This document shows positions 16,931 to 25,825 of a DNA stretch of 64,000 nt, in pieces. The stretch is from assembly GCA_028285105.1 (NCBI GenBank), contig JANQQE010000014.1:62001-126000 (forward strand), written 5' to 3'. The position numbers were made by a program, and so were the translations under genes. Below the pieces are notes generated by a model. The model did not search any database. It had not been told where the DNA came from and worked only from the letters and a program-made list of their open reading frames with translations. The number at the start of each line of letters is the position of its first letter. Positions within the stretch are counted from its first letter, which is position 1. This DNA comes from Alphaproteobacteria bacterium. Lineage in GTDB: Bacteria > Planctomycetota > Phycisphaerae > UBA1845.

Positions 16931-18102
16931 GCCGTCACCACACTTCCGTGGTCCGAACCGCTACCTGTCATCGCTGCAGCAGGGATGGGTGTACCACCGC
17001 CCGTCCCTTTGACCACCCGTCGCCCTTCGACAATCAACAGCACGCAGCCAGCCAGCATGATCGCCCCGACAGCAACATGGGCACTGATGAGCGCACTCGC
17101 CCATTCGGTACTGCCGTTGATATGCGGCGCCCGACCCGATTCAATCGCCGCGCTGGTAAGCAACCACGACGACAAACCAAGTCCCAACTGAACCACAAGC
17201 CCAATCAGCAAGACCATCGCAAATCGAACCATCGCACGACATTGCGAACAATGGACGAAAACCTTGCGCGACAGAGCGATCACATGAACAGCCACCACAA
17301 ACGCGCCGACAGCGTGGAAGATGATCGTGCCATCGGTATGCCGTCGAAGTGCCCCGAGCAGGAGTTGAATGACAACGGTAATCGCCGTGACCAATGCAAG
17401 CCTCGGAACCTTACCCATCGCTTTGGGCACCATTTCACCCGTGCCAGCCAACCCGCATTCAGGGCATGGCGCATCGCTACCATCTATCCGATTCGCCGAG
17501 CCGCGCAGGTCGTAACCACATGCGCGACAGAAATTCCCCTCCGTCGCCCAAATCCAATGGCGCGACGTGACCAGCGCGATTACCGCAAACAAACACAAAA
17601 CGCACTGTGCCAAGGTCGTATGAACCATCGCCACAAAGACGCGGAACTTTTCAACATCGGCACCGGTCGGGTTGGTGAATATTTTTTCCTGCACCCAAGG
17701 ACTTGAAATCAGCTTGACGCGAAAACCGCCAAGCAACCCTTGGAAACATACAGCCAACAACACGATGTAGCCAAGTTTGCGAACCCATGTGCGCAGTTCG
17801 GAGCGGGCGAAGGTGACGGCCAACACGATGGTTGCGAGACCGAGGACCATCCCGATCAGGCGGTGCCCGTGTTCCCAGAACACGTTGCCCACCATCGGCG
17901 GCATGAGCGAGCCGTACGACAGCGGCCAATCGGGTACAGAGTCACCCGCATCCATGCTCGTGACCATTCCACCGGCAGTGATCATCACCAGACACATCAA
18001 CGTTACAATGACTGTCAGCCAGAACAGCCATGGACGATAGGTCAGCGAATCGTTTGCAAGGGCATCGCCGTGCTGCATCAGGTTGGTTTGAGCATCATTC
18101 AC
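16927..18102 (-). CDS. ctaA: Haem A synthase (CtaA/COX15) with an inserted zinc ribbon
   Basis: A 391-residue membrane protein that oxidises the methyl group of haem O to give haem A. Haem-ligand histidines are in WEHGHRLIG (H78/H80), MVHTTLAQ (H161), IFHAVGAF (H263) and SAHVAVGA (H342). Between the two four-helix halves, at about 192-216, a zinc ribbon is inserted: C192 and C195 in FCRACGYDLRG, and C213 and C216 in PCPECG. A further pair, C285 and C288 (VHCSQC), lies in a later loop. Normal CtaA lacks these. The ribbon falls in a loop on the cytoplasmic side if helix counting is right. It heads the haem part of the operon. Confidence 0.9.
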   Translation of the reverse strand: MNDAQTNLMQHGDALANDSLTYRPWLFWLTVIVTLMCLVMITAGGMVTSMDAGDSVPDWPLSYGSLMPPMVGNVFWEHGHRLIGMVLGLATIVLAVTFARSELRTWVRKLGYIVLLAVCFQGLLGGFRVKLISSPWVQEKIFTNPTGADVEKFRVFVAMVHTTLAQCVLCLFAVIALVTSRHWIWATEGNFCRACGYDLRGSANRIDGSDAPCPECGLAGTGEMVPKAMGKVPRLALVTAITVVIQLLLGALRRHTDGTIIFHAVGAFVVAVHVIALSRKVFVHCSQCRAMVRFAMVLLIGLVVQLGLGLSSWLLTSAAIESGRAPHINGSTEWASALISAHVAVGAIMLAGCVLLIVEGRRVVKGTGGGTPIPAAAMTGSGSDHGSVVTA

Positions 18103-18254
18103 GGAAAGATTTTCTGCAAATCATTGGGGCGATTAATATAAGGATTAGAGCATTTGAAGGATCGACAGACAAGGCGCCGGTTGAAGATTGTGCTTCAGAC
18201 GTATGCTGGAATTGCTGTCGCTCGGCAGGCGAGTCACCATCAACGGCACGGATT

Positions 18255-18280
18255 CGATACTACTGGTCGATACTACTGGT
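18255..18280. repeat. 13-bp tandem duplication at a gene end
   Basis: CGATACTACTGGT is present twice in direct tandem (18255-18267 and 18268-18280), spanning the stop codon of the small oxidase-operon protein. It is a short local duplication. Confidence 0.6.
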
Positions 18281-18494
18281 CGATGTCTTCGGTCTCGTTG
18301 AGACGTCGCGCTTTGCGCGACCAGTGGAATGCCGTACCGGCGATCCCGAGTAGGACGCAGAAGATCACGCACCCGAGCAACACCACGCCCGCGACCGCAC
18401 CCTTGGCTAGGCTGGAATCGGGGTCGCCAAAGCAGACCGCACATGCCAACGCTTGACCGAATGCCCCATCACTCATTACAGCCCAATCACTCAT
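18273..18494 (-). CDS. Small membrane protein of the oxidase operon
   Basis: 73 residues with one clear membrane segment (AVAGVVLLGCVIFCVLLGIAGTAF) preceded by ACAVCFGDPDSSLAKG, which carries a CxxC-like pair and an acidic loop. The ATG at 18494 overlaps the stop of the previous gene (TAATG); a second ATG six codons later is an alternative. I do not know the function. The CFGDPDS motif next to a membrane helix, inside an oxidase operon, hints at an assembly factor or accessory subunit. Confidence 0.65.
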   Translation of the reverse strand: MSDWAVMSDGAFGQALACAVCFGDPDSSLAKGAVAGVVLLGCVIFCVLLGIAGTAFHWSRKARRLNETEDIDQ

Positions 18495-18697
18495 TACAGG
18501 GGCGAGTCCTTGAGTTTCTGAAGGAACCAGCGGCCATACACCAAGAGCAACGCCATCAACACAAAGCTACCGACGGACATGGCCAGCATCGCCTTGGCGT
18601 GTTCGCTGCGGTACTGGACCAGCGACCAGATTCCCACGCCCAGCGTCAGCAGGGCTGAGACGACGACAAAGATGATATGAAACGTTCTTAATGACAT
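18494..18697 (-). CDS. Small two-helix membrane protein of the oxidase operon
   Basis: 67 residues from the ATG at 18697 (MSLRTFHIIFVVVSALL). Two predicted membrane helices (about 5-24 and 35-56) are joined by a short loop VQYRSEHAKA. The in-frame upstream extension looks unconserved. The position between oxidase subunit IV and haem A synthase suggests a small oxidase subunit or assembly protein. No family was recognised. Confidence 0.65.
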   Translation of the reverse strand: MSLRTFHIIFVVVSALLTLGVGIWSLVQYRSEHAKAMLAMSVGSFVLMALLLVYGRWFLQKLKDSPL

Positions 18698-18757
18698 AGC
18701 ACCATTTAGTGTAGTCCACGGATCGAAAACCGGCCAACGCCTGGCCACTTTAGTCTA

Positions 18758-19075
18758 TTACGTCACCTGATCGATCAGGTGTGCGGTTTCGGAACTCTGC
18801 ATCACCGGAATCAAAATCAGCAACAGGAAGAAAAACGCCGAAATAATCAATACCCAAAACAGGGTGGCTTTCTCGTGGAGCAGGTGCATGAACACCGACG
18901 CCACCAGTGAACCCTTCACCGAGGCAATGACCAGGGCAATGAAGATTCCCAAGGCCACCGAAACTTTAAGCCACGACGCAGCCACCGTGATAACGGTGAG
19001 TACCGCGAGGGCACCGAACACCATCAGGTAACTGCGAATACTTTTTCTGACATCTTCAGCGCTGGAGGCCATCAA
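18758..19075 (-). CDS. Cytochrome c oxidase subunit IV-type protein
   Basis: 105 residues with three membrane segments, matching the prokaryotic oxidase subunit IV (CyoD/CtaF/QoxD) family in size and layout. The conserved helix LVIASVKGSLVASVFMHL with the following LLHEKATLFW is typical. It follows subunit III in the operon, the usual place for this subunit, which stabilises the oxidase rather than carrying cofactors. Confidence 0.88.
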   Translation of the reverse strand: MMASSAEDVRKSIRSYLMVFGALAVLTVITVAASWLKVSVALGIFIALVIASVKGSLVASVFMHLLHEKATLFWVLIISAFFFLLLILIPVMQSSETAHLIDQVT

Positions 19076-19096
19076 CGTCGCTCCGTACGGTAGAGG

Positions 19097-19699
19097 TTAG
19101 AGCAGATAGAAAACCGGAAACAGAAAAATCCAGACCAGATCAACAAAATGCCAATACAACCCGGTGCACTCGATGCGGTTGGTGAACTGTTCGGGGTTCT
19201 TATGCCAAAGGCCAAACCCCGGCAACAGCAGATAAAGCATCACCACGATACCGCCGACAATGTGCAGTCCGTGCAACCCGGTCATGCAATAGTAAATGGC
19301 ATAGAACGTACTGGTGTCGGGCTTGATTCCGTCGTGAATTTTGTGGGCATACTCGAATTTGAGTTTGATAAATAGGAATGCACACGAAAGCAGAATCGTC
19401 ACCAGCAAGTAGAACTTTCCTTTGCCCGGCTCATTCAGCTTAAACGACGCCCACGCCATCACCATCGTTACACTGGAGGTGATCAGCAGGAACGTGTTGA
19501 TCGCACCGAACGTCACGCTCAGCGAATGTTCCCCATGCGCCGGAAAGTCGCCATGCGTTCGCAATAAAATGTAGGCACTGAATAACGCGCCAAACAGCAT
19601 CACTTCGGATGCGAGAAACAACCACAAGCCGAACTTGCCGTTGTACATTCCGGTAACCGGATGCGGTTCCAGCGTGTGGGGAAGCAGTTCACTCGACAC
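19097..19699 (-). CDS. ctaE: Cytochrome c oxidase subunit III
   Basis: 200 residues with five to six membrane helices. Family motifs include FLASEVMLFGALFSAY, INTFLLITSSVTMVMA, and the histidine-rich GLHGLHIVGG, ending with LYWHFVDLVWIFLFP. It is the short (about 200-residue) bacterial form. It is encoded 69 bases downstream of subunit I. It is a core non-catalytic subunit close to the oxygen path. Confidence 0.95.
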   Translation of the reverse strand: MSSELLPHTLEPHPVTGMYNGKFGLWLFLASEVMLFGALFSAYILLRTHGDFPAHGEHSLSVTFGAINTFLLITSSVTMVMAWASFKLNEPGKGKFYLLVTILLSCAFLFIKLKFEYAHKIHDGIKPDTSTFYAIYYCMTGLHGLHIVGGIVVMLYLLLPGFGLWHKNPEQFTNRIECTGLYWHFVDLVWIFLFPVFYLL

Positions 19700-19768
19700 G
19701 GATCAACATCTCCAAGAAGCACTATCAAAAAACATCTGCAACACGACGCAACACTTGGCCAGCAAAAT

Positions 19769-21535
19769 TTAGGTCAACTGCGTGTCGGGAACATGCTGCG
19801 GATGGAAATCTTCCTTCGCATCCGGCACGCTGTATTCGTACGGTCCGCGATACGCCACCGGAACCTCAGCAAAGTTGCCGTGCGGCGGGGGCGATGGGGC
19901 AGCCCACTCAAGCGTCGTCGCTTTCCACGGATTCGCATCCACCTTCTTACCAGCCACAGCGCTGTAGAAAAAGTTAATGATAAACGGCAATTGGGCCAAC
20001 CCAAGACCCCACGCACCCCATGACGACATCCGCACCCAACCCTGCACGTCGATACCCTGCACGTACTCGGTTTGGTCCCAGAGGCGACGCGAGATGCCCG
20101 CCAACCCGACCATGAACATCGGGAAGAAAATCGTGTTCATAAAGACGAAGCTTGGCCAAAAGTGCAAATGCCCCAGCATCGTACTCATCTTGCGACCGGT
20201 AACTTTCGGGAACCAGAAGTACACACCACCGAGTAGGGCCATAATCGTGCCCGGCGCGACCACGTAATGGAAGTGGCCTATCACATAGTATGTATCGTGC
20301 AGCTGAATGTCAGCCGCCGACAGTCCAAGCGGCAAACCGGTCAATCCACCAATCGCAAACATCGGCAAAAACGACAACGCGAACAACATCGGCACTGTGA
20401 ATCGAATCGAAGCCTGCCACAAACTCAGTAGCAGAGCCGTCAAAATCACGACCGACGGAATCGAAATAATCATGGTCGTCGTCTGGAAGAACGTGCTCAT
20501 CGCCGTGCCCATGCCGGTCAGAAACATGTGGTGGGCCCAGACGACAAACGACATGAACCCGAGGAAGATGATCGAATACACCAGCGTCTTGTAGCCCCAG
20601 AGCGGGCGACGGGTGTTGTTCGCGATGATCTCACCGACAATACCGATCGCCGGCAAAATCAATACATAAACCTCCGGGTGGGCGAGGAACCAGAACAAGT
20701 GCTGCCAGAGCAGCGGGCTACCGCCGCCCGTATACTGTTCCTGAACGACACCGCTGACCACCAATCCCGATGGCATGAAGAAGCTGGTGTCGAACACACG
20801 GTCCATCAATTGCAACACGCCAGCCGCCTCCAGCGGCGGAAACGCGAGCAGCAGCAGAAAACTCGTCACAAACTGGGCCCACACAAAAAACGGCAGGCGG
20901 AACATCGTCAAACCCTTCACCCGTAGGTGAATGATCGTCACGATGAAGTTCACACTGCCCAAGAGAGACGATGTAATCAGCAGCACCATCGCCAGCAACC
21001 AAATCGTTTGGCCGTTCCAGAATGGATGCGTTCCGACGGTGTTGGCGATATTCGAAAGCGGTGGATAGGCAGTCCAGCCGGAATTCGCTGCTCCACCCGG
21101 TACGAAGAAACTCGAAAGCATTGTGACGCCACCGGCAAAGTACACCCAGTAGCTGGCCATGTTGAGCTTGGGGAAGGCCATATCAGGTGCGCCAATTTGA
21201 AGGGGCATCACATAGTTGCCGAATCCACCGACCGCGAGCGGCACCACGCCGAGAAATACCATGATGGTACCGTGCATCGCGCCGAGGGCGTTGTATCCTT
21301 CAGGCAGCAGCACGCCATTGTTGTCAACGAGGTATTGTCCGAGCCAACCGCCAACCAGCGGAATCGACTCGCCCGGATAGGCAAGCTGCCACCGCATGAT
21401 CATCATCAGCGTGAAACCGAACAACAGAAACAGCAGCGACGTGACCGTGTATTGCACCCCGATGACCTTGTGGTCCACCGAAAACACGTACTTGCTGATG
21501 AAGCCGGGGTTATGGTCGTGGTGATCAGAACTCAT
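19769..21535 (-). CDS. ctaD: Cytochrome c oxidase subunit I
   Basis: 588 residues and about 12 membrane helices. It holds the low-spin haem and the haem-CuB site where O2 is reduced, and it pumps protons. The first haem histidine is in ALGAMHGTIMVF, the CuB His-Tyr site in LAHPEVYVLILP, the two CuB histidines in WAHHMF, and the haem pair in IGHFHYVV. The Glu in HPEV marks the A1 class with a D-channel glutamate; the residue before the HPEV motif is alanine, where glycine is usual. A hydrophilic C-terminal tail of about 60 residues follows the last helix. Confidence 0.97.
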   Translation of the reverse strand: MSSDHHDHNPGFISKYVFSVDHKVIGVQYTVTSLLFLLFGFTLMMIMRWQLAYPGESIPLVGGWLGQYLVDNNGVLLPEGYNALGAMHGTIMVFLGVVPLAVGGFGNYVMPLQIGAPDMAFPKLNMASYWVYFAGGVTMLSSFFVPGGAANSGWTAYPPLSNIANTVGTHPFWNGQTIWLLAMVLLITSSLLGSVNFIVTIIHLRVKGLTMFRLPFFVWAQFVTSFLLLLAFPPLEAAGVLQLMDRVFDTSFFMPSGLVVSGVVQEQYTGGGSPLLWQHLFWFLAHPEVYVLILPAIGIVGEIIANNTRRPLWGYKTLVYSIIFLGFMSFVVWAHHMFLTGMGTAMSTFFQTTTMIISIPSVVILTALLLSLWQASIRFTVPMLFALSFLPMFAIGGLTGLPLGLSAADIQLHDTYYVIGHFHYVVAPGTIMALLGGVYFWFPKVTGRKMSTMLGHLHFWPSFVFMNTIFFPMFMVGLAGISRRLWDQTEYVQGIDVQGWVRMSSWGAWGLGLAQLPFIINFFYSAVAGKKVDANPWKATTLEWAAPSPPPHGNFAEVPVAYRGPYEYSVPDAKEDFHPQHVPDTQLT

Positions 21536-21593
21536 GTTGGGATCAATCCGTAATTACTCATTAAGAAGATCGTGCAGTCATTCGCGAACACTG

Positions 21594-22604
21594 TTACTCG
21601 TCTTCTTCGTCTTCCTCTTCGTCGTCGAAGTCGTCTTCGTCAAAGACTTCTTCCTTACCCGCATCGGCATACCATGCTTCAAAATCTGCAGTTTCGTAAA
21701 TCTTCATTTGCCCCTTCATGCGGTAGTGACCCAATCCGCACAACTGAGCACATTGAATATTGACCGGGAATCCGGGGGCCATATCGACCGACGTGACGCC
21801 CGCATCTACGAGCGTCTTGAGGTGGTCCATCGAAAGTGTCATGCCTGCCGGAATGCCTGCGTATTCGTCCATCGTGATACGGAGACGATTCTCTTTCACA
21901 AACGTTTCGGCTTCCTCGCCTTCTGCCGATTCCGGCAAGTCGAACGGACGCCGCATGATCTCCTGCGTTTCTTCGTTCGTTTTCTCGGCTTTGAACCAGA
22001 TTGGAATTTCCATGCCGGGGATCGCATCCTGCTTGACGCGTAGCAGCGGAACGGCGAACGAGTGAATCACGTCCTTCGACGACAGTCGCACCAGAACATC
22101 GCGATCCTTGGGCATGTGAAAAATATTCACACTGACGTAGTCGTCGGCTGCGGCGGGGTCTTCCGAACCATCCACCAACCCGACCGGATTCAATGCCTCA
22201 TCGACCAGTTCAGGTTTGGTCGCGCCGAATTTGCCGTCTGGCCCGGGGTAATGAATGTTCCACGCGAATTGCTGCGCGACGACCCGGACGACCAAAGGGT
22301 TCTTATCGTTGCCCGGTGGATCCGATCGATAATAGGCCCAAACCGGAATCGAGAACCCGACCAACAGAATCGCTTCGATGATAATGACAACCACTTCCGC
22401 CGCCTTCGATGGTTTGGCTTTTGCATCACGATAGGTGGCTTTGGGATTTGCACCGGCACGAAACCGCACGAGGCAATAGAGAAAATACGATCCCCACGCA
22501 ATGAACAGGACGACCATAAACCAGTGCACATACTCGATGATCAAATCGATGGTCGAACCGTGGGTCGAGATGTCCGGTGGAAGCCAAAAGGAAGACGCAA
22601 TCAT
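21594..22604 (-). CDS. ctaC: Cytochrome c oxidase subunit II with an inserted segment
   Basis: 336 residues: two N-terminal membrane helices (about 24-48 and 69-91), then a periplasmic cupredoxin domain. CuA ligands are H181 in DVIHSFAVP and C285, C289, H293 and M296 in IQCAQLCGLGHYRM; glutamine stands where many oxidases have glutamate between the cysteines. Between IPIWFKAE (to about 208) and FPVNIQC (from 279) lie about 70 extra residues that normal subunit II lacks. There is no fused cytochrome c. The end is extremely acidic (DEDDFDDEEEDEEDE). It is the first gene of the oxidase operon. Confidence 0.95.
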   Translation of the reverse strand: MIASSFWLPPDISTHGSTIDLIIEYVHWFMVVLFIAWGSYFLYCLVRFRAGANPKATYRDAKAKPSKAAEVVVIIIEAILLVGFSIPVWAYYRSDPPGNDKNPLVVRVVAQQFAWNIHYPGPDGKFGATKPELVDEALNPVGLVDGSEDPAAADDYVSVNIFHMPKDRDVLVRLSSKDVIHSFAVPLLRVKQDAIPGMEIPIWFKAEKTNEETQEIMRRPFDLPESAEGEEAETFVKENRLRITMDEYAGIPAGMTLSMDHLKTLVDAGVTSVDMAPGFPVNIQCAQLCGLGHYRMKGQMKIYETADFEAWYADAGKEEVFDEDDFDDEEEDEEDE

Positions 22605-22997
22605 GTGTCGTTTTACCTTCAGTTGTACCGTTCAAGTTTGCCGGGAGGATCACCGCAAAGTCGGCTACGCCCCACCTGCGCCTCAAGTGGCACCTGCATT
22701 GGAAATCAAAGATCAGAAGACCTGCCGCACCCGATTTGGCATAGCACGTCGAGCACTGAGAGCTTCATTTCACCGTGTTACCCCGTTGTCTCGGGATATC
22801 ACAAACGCCCGACCGCGAAGAAGGCGTCCCATTTTCAACGAACCGCGAAACCGGCTCGCCAAGTTCAGCTCTCAATTTTGATTTATCCCTGATCCATCAA
22901 GGGCTGAGAGTTTAGGCTCTGTCGAAATGGTCGTCAATGCATATCGTTTCGCATGAATTCAAACGAAATGAATGCTTCAAAAGAAGTGAAACCAGCC
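22605..22997. other. Gap upstream of the oxidase operon
   Basis: About 390 bases without a supported gene. The oxidase operon promoter (minus strand) should lie in the left part of this gap; no motif clear enough to name was found. The right end is bounded by the terminator of the copper-site protein gene. Confidence 0.5.
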
Positions 22998-23032
22998 AAA
23001 AAAGAAACCCTCAGCACTTTTGCGCCGAGGGT
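22998..23032 (-). terminator. Rho-independent terminator of the copper-site protein gene
   Basis: On the minus strand, ACCCTCGGCGCAAAAGTGCT followed by GAGGGTTTCTTTTTT forms a nine-pair-class stem (one mismatch) with a short loop and a T run. It lies about 50 bases after the stop codon at 23080, and separates that gene from the oxidase operon. Confidence 0.85.
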
Positions 23033-23079
23033 CTGGATGATTTGCATCAGATCGGAGGCCACATCGCAGCCGATCAAGC

Positions 23080-23805
23080 TTATGGCTTAAAGACAAACTC
23101 GACTTCGACGGCTTCTCCATCGGCGATGGTAACCTTCTGCTCAACTTCACCAAACGTCTCATGCCAGGCACCAAGCGTGTACTCGCCAGCTGGCAGGTCA
23201 GACAGTTCGCAGTCGCCCTTCTTGCCAGTCACCACGTGATACGGATGGGGGAAAACACCCACGTAGGCGCTCATCCACGGGTGGACGTCGCATTTGATCT
23301 TCACGAATTCGGGACGTGAAAACGAAACTTCTTTTTCGTCGCCCTGCTTCGGCTGAGCGAAGTTAAATGCCTTCTGCTTTTCGGCGAAGCTGTGGATGTT
23401 GTGCAGGGTGGCGTCGCTGTTCTTAACGAGCATGGGCTGCTTGGTCTGAACCGACTGGACGTGCGGGTGATACATGCAGCCCTTCTGATCGAGTTCGGCT
23501 TTTTCGGTCGGGGCTTCAAACTTGGCGTCTCCCAAACCATCTTTCACGAAAACGATCACATTGCGAACGGTGCCATCCTTGTTGACGATCGCTTCCTGGC
23601 TGCCGACTTTCTTCGGTGAGCCGTCTTTCTTCTTGTTCGACGTCGCGCAGTACTGATCGGCATCCATTTTCAAGACGGTACGCCTGGGACGTTCACCGTC
23701 GTATTTGGTGGTGGCTTTGACGCTGCCACCCGCCAGAACCGGCTGAGCGATGGCGATGGCCAACGTTAACGATCCGAGTTTGATTGCAAATGCTCGATTG
23801 TTCAT
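23080..23805 (-). CDS. Secreted cupredoxin-like protein
   Basis: 241 residues with a Sec signal peptide (about 1-25, ending QPVLAGG). A type 1-like copper site is readable: H135/H138 in TLHNIHSF and the cluster C172, H175, M178 in KIKCDVHPWMSAYVGVF. An additional GCMYHPHVQ motif precedes it. The last ~50 residues (DLPAGEYTLGAWHETFG) form a carboxypeptidase-regulatory-like beta domain. Similar proteins occur beside respiratory complexes in planctomycetes. It could carry electrons or store copper for the oxidase encoded just downstream; it has its own terminator, so it is a separate transcript. Confidence 0.78.
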   Translation of the reverse strand: MNNRAFAIKLGSLTLAIAIAQPVLAGGSVKATTKYDGERPRRTVLKMDADQYCATSNKKKDGSPKKVGSQEAIVNKDGTVRNVIVFVKDGLGDAKFEAPTEKAELDQKGCMYHPHVQSVQTKQPMLVKNSDATLHNIHSFAEKQKAFNFAQPKQGDEKEVSFSRPEFVKIKCDVHPWMSAYVGVFPHPYHVVTGKKGDCELSDLPAGEYTLGAWHETFGEVEQKVTIADGEAVEVEFVFKP

Positions 23806-24284
23806 TGAGTCGATCTCCTTTTGTATTTGTGCTGCCTGAAGCTTTTTCGCAAACCCAATCGAGGCGCTTCGCCCGGAATGCTTGCGATTAATTTTTGAAC
23901 GTAATTTTCGATTCAGGTATCCAAATCAATACCGCACACTGCTTCCCAAGACGCCCGGCAGACCCATGACTACAAAACGCCCTACAGAATTAGACACTTG
24001 GAATCCCTGTCAGGTAAGACACCCTCGATCAGTCTAGAAACGCACTGACCAAAGTCAATCGACCCAAACACGCGATTTGTTGAACAATTCAGCCTAAGTG
24101 AAACCTTTGCAGCCAGTTGGCGGAAGTGCCCATTTTCTCTGTGGCAAATCGCCCCACCCCATGAGAAATCACAATGCTGTTACATTCGCCTTCGACCGAT
24201 CTCGATTCGCATCGCAAACCCACCGTCCTTACAATGTACCTTCAGAATTCAGAAGGTCGGTCGCAACGCTCCTGAGGACATTCC
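23806..24284. other. Divergent intergenic region
   Basis: 479 bases between the copper-site protein gene (minus) and the RNase HII gene (plus). It must carry two divergent promoters. No repeat, RNA gene or supported reading frame was seen. Confidence 0.5.
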
Positions 24285-25241
24285 ATGATCGTCGTCGGAA
24301 TAGATGAAGCCGGTTACGGACCCCTGCTCGGACCGCTGGTCGTGTCAGCCACCGCGTTCGAAGTGCCCGACGTACTCGCCGATCGCAACCTCTGGGAAGT
24401 CCTGGCAGAGGGCATTTGCCACGAACCCGCCCGCAACGAAACCCGACTGCCCATCGCCGACAGCAAGAAACTCTTCAACCGAAAGAAAGGCATCGACACG
24501 CTTGAGCGCACCGCACTGGTCATGTTGAAAGTCGCCGGCAGGTCGCCCGCGACCTTGCGCGAACTCGTCAAAGTCCTGGCGCCCCAAAAACTCGACCACC
24601 TTTCGCAGCACCCATGGTACGCAGAGTACGACTGCCCGGTTCCGTCAGCCGTCACCGGGTCGGACATCGCCACCAGTGCCAACGCCATCGCGCGATGCTT
24701 CGATTCGAACGGAGTGTCAATTCGTGGCATTTTCTGTGAAGTGGTCACGGAGGGCGACTTCAACCAACGCATAAAAGTGACCCGCAACAAAGCTACACTG
24801 CTCATGCAAGCCGGACTTCGCCTGATCCAACGCATCAAGTCGCGCGTGCCTGGGCCAATGGCCATTCATGTCGATCGTCAGGGCGGACGGGCCAAGTACC
24901 GCGAAGCGCTGATGACGTTCTTTGAAGGCGAACCGCTGCGAATCAATTCCGAAACGCCTACGTGCAGCGCTTACGCCATGGGCGCAGGCGAGTCGTCTTG
25001 GACCATTGACTTCACCACCAAGGGCGAGTCGTCGCACATGCCCATCGCGCTCGCGAGCGTGTTCAGCAAGTACGTTCGCGAACTCTTTATGGGAGCCGTC
25101 AATTCATATTTCAAGAATCGCATCGAAGGCCTGACACCGACGGCTGGGTATTATACCGACGCCAAGCGGTTTCTCGCCGACATCGCCCCTGCCGTCGAGC
25201 AAGAGCAAATCGACAAATCGCTGCTGGTGCGGTCCCGATAG
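24285..25241 (+). CDS. RNase HII-like protein, unusually long
   Basis: 318 residues, against about 200-230 for usual RNase HII. The catalytic pair is in VVGIDEAGYGPLLGPLVV (D7, E8), followed by IADSKKLF, then a long insertion of about 100 residues (66-170), and a third acidic residue in IHVDRQGGR (D197). ALASVFSKYVREL replaces the usual AxASIxAKVxRD, with glutamate in place of aspartate. TAGYYTDAKRFL matches the GYP-T region. RNase HII cuts RNA of RNA-DNA hybrids and removes misincorporated ribonucleotides. The core motifs support this fold, but substrate preference may differ. Confidence 0.8.
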   Translation: MIVVGIDEAGYGPLLGPLVVSATAFEVPDVLADRNLWEVLAEGICHEPARNETRLPIADSKKLFNRKKGIDTLERTALVMLKVAGRSPATLRELVKVLAPQKLDHLSQHPWYAEYDCPVPSAVTGSDIATSANAIARCFDSNGVSIRGIFCEVVTEGDFNQRIKVTRNKATLLMQAGLRLIQRIKSRVPGPMAIHVDRQGGRAKYREALMTFFEGEPLRINSETPTCSAYAMGAGESSWTIDFTTKGESSHMPIALASVFSKYVRELFMGAVNSYFKNRIEGLTPTAGYYTDAKRFLADIAPAVEQEQIDKSLLVRSR

Positions 25242-25443
25242 GCCCGGGCGTCCGAGTGCGTATCGTCAGCAATCCAGCGATGTCGGTTCGCGTTGACATT
25301 CAACCGCGCCGGCGATAGTGTCACGGCGTATTTGAAAGGTGTACAAAGGTTCCAGACGGGACATTCTCATAACCTTGAGAGTTTGACTCATCCGTCCAGA
25401 CCCAAACAAGCCGCAACCGTTCTTGCTTGTGGAGATGCTCGCA

Positions 25444-25782
25444 ATGTCCGTTGAGAACTGGTCCGAAACCGTCTTGCTTGCCGAACTGACCGATGACCCC
25501 GGTTTCAGCGATGACCTGGGTTCCGTCATCGAACAGGTGCAAGCCAACAACCAACTGGATGTGGTGCTCAACTTCGCTGGCGTCAACTACCTCAACTCAT
25601 CGAACATCGCCAAACTGCTCCGCCTCCGCAAGATTCAAATCTCCAGCGGAAGGCAACTGCGACTCTGTGCGGTTAATACGCATGTTTGGGGTTTGTTTCT
25701 CGTAACGGGTCTGGACAAGGTGTTTACGTTCTTCGACGACGTGTCCATCGGCTTGGCCAGTATTCAACTCGATCAGAAGTAA
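25444..25782 (+). CDS. STAS-domain protein (anti-sigma antagonist-like)
   Basis: 112 residues from the ATG at 25444, which has GGAG about ten bases upstream. The body is a single STAS domain: VVLNFAGVNYLNSSNIAKLL holds the serine pair where the phosphorylatable residue of SpoIIAA-type antagonists lies. The end, VTGLDKVFTFFDD, is also typical. Such proteins bind anti-sigma kinases in partner-switching. No kinase, phosphatase or sigma gene is next to it, so the partner is unknown. Confidence 0.82.
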   Translation: MSVENWSETVLLAELTDDPGFSDDLGSVIEQVQANNQLDVVLNFAGVNYLNSSNIAKLLRLRKIQISSGRQLRLCAVNTHVWGLFLVTGLDKVFTFFDDVSIGLASIQLDQK

Positions 25783-25825
25783 ACAACGGCAAGTACGATC
25801 CATTTACGCACCGTCGAATAGCGCG

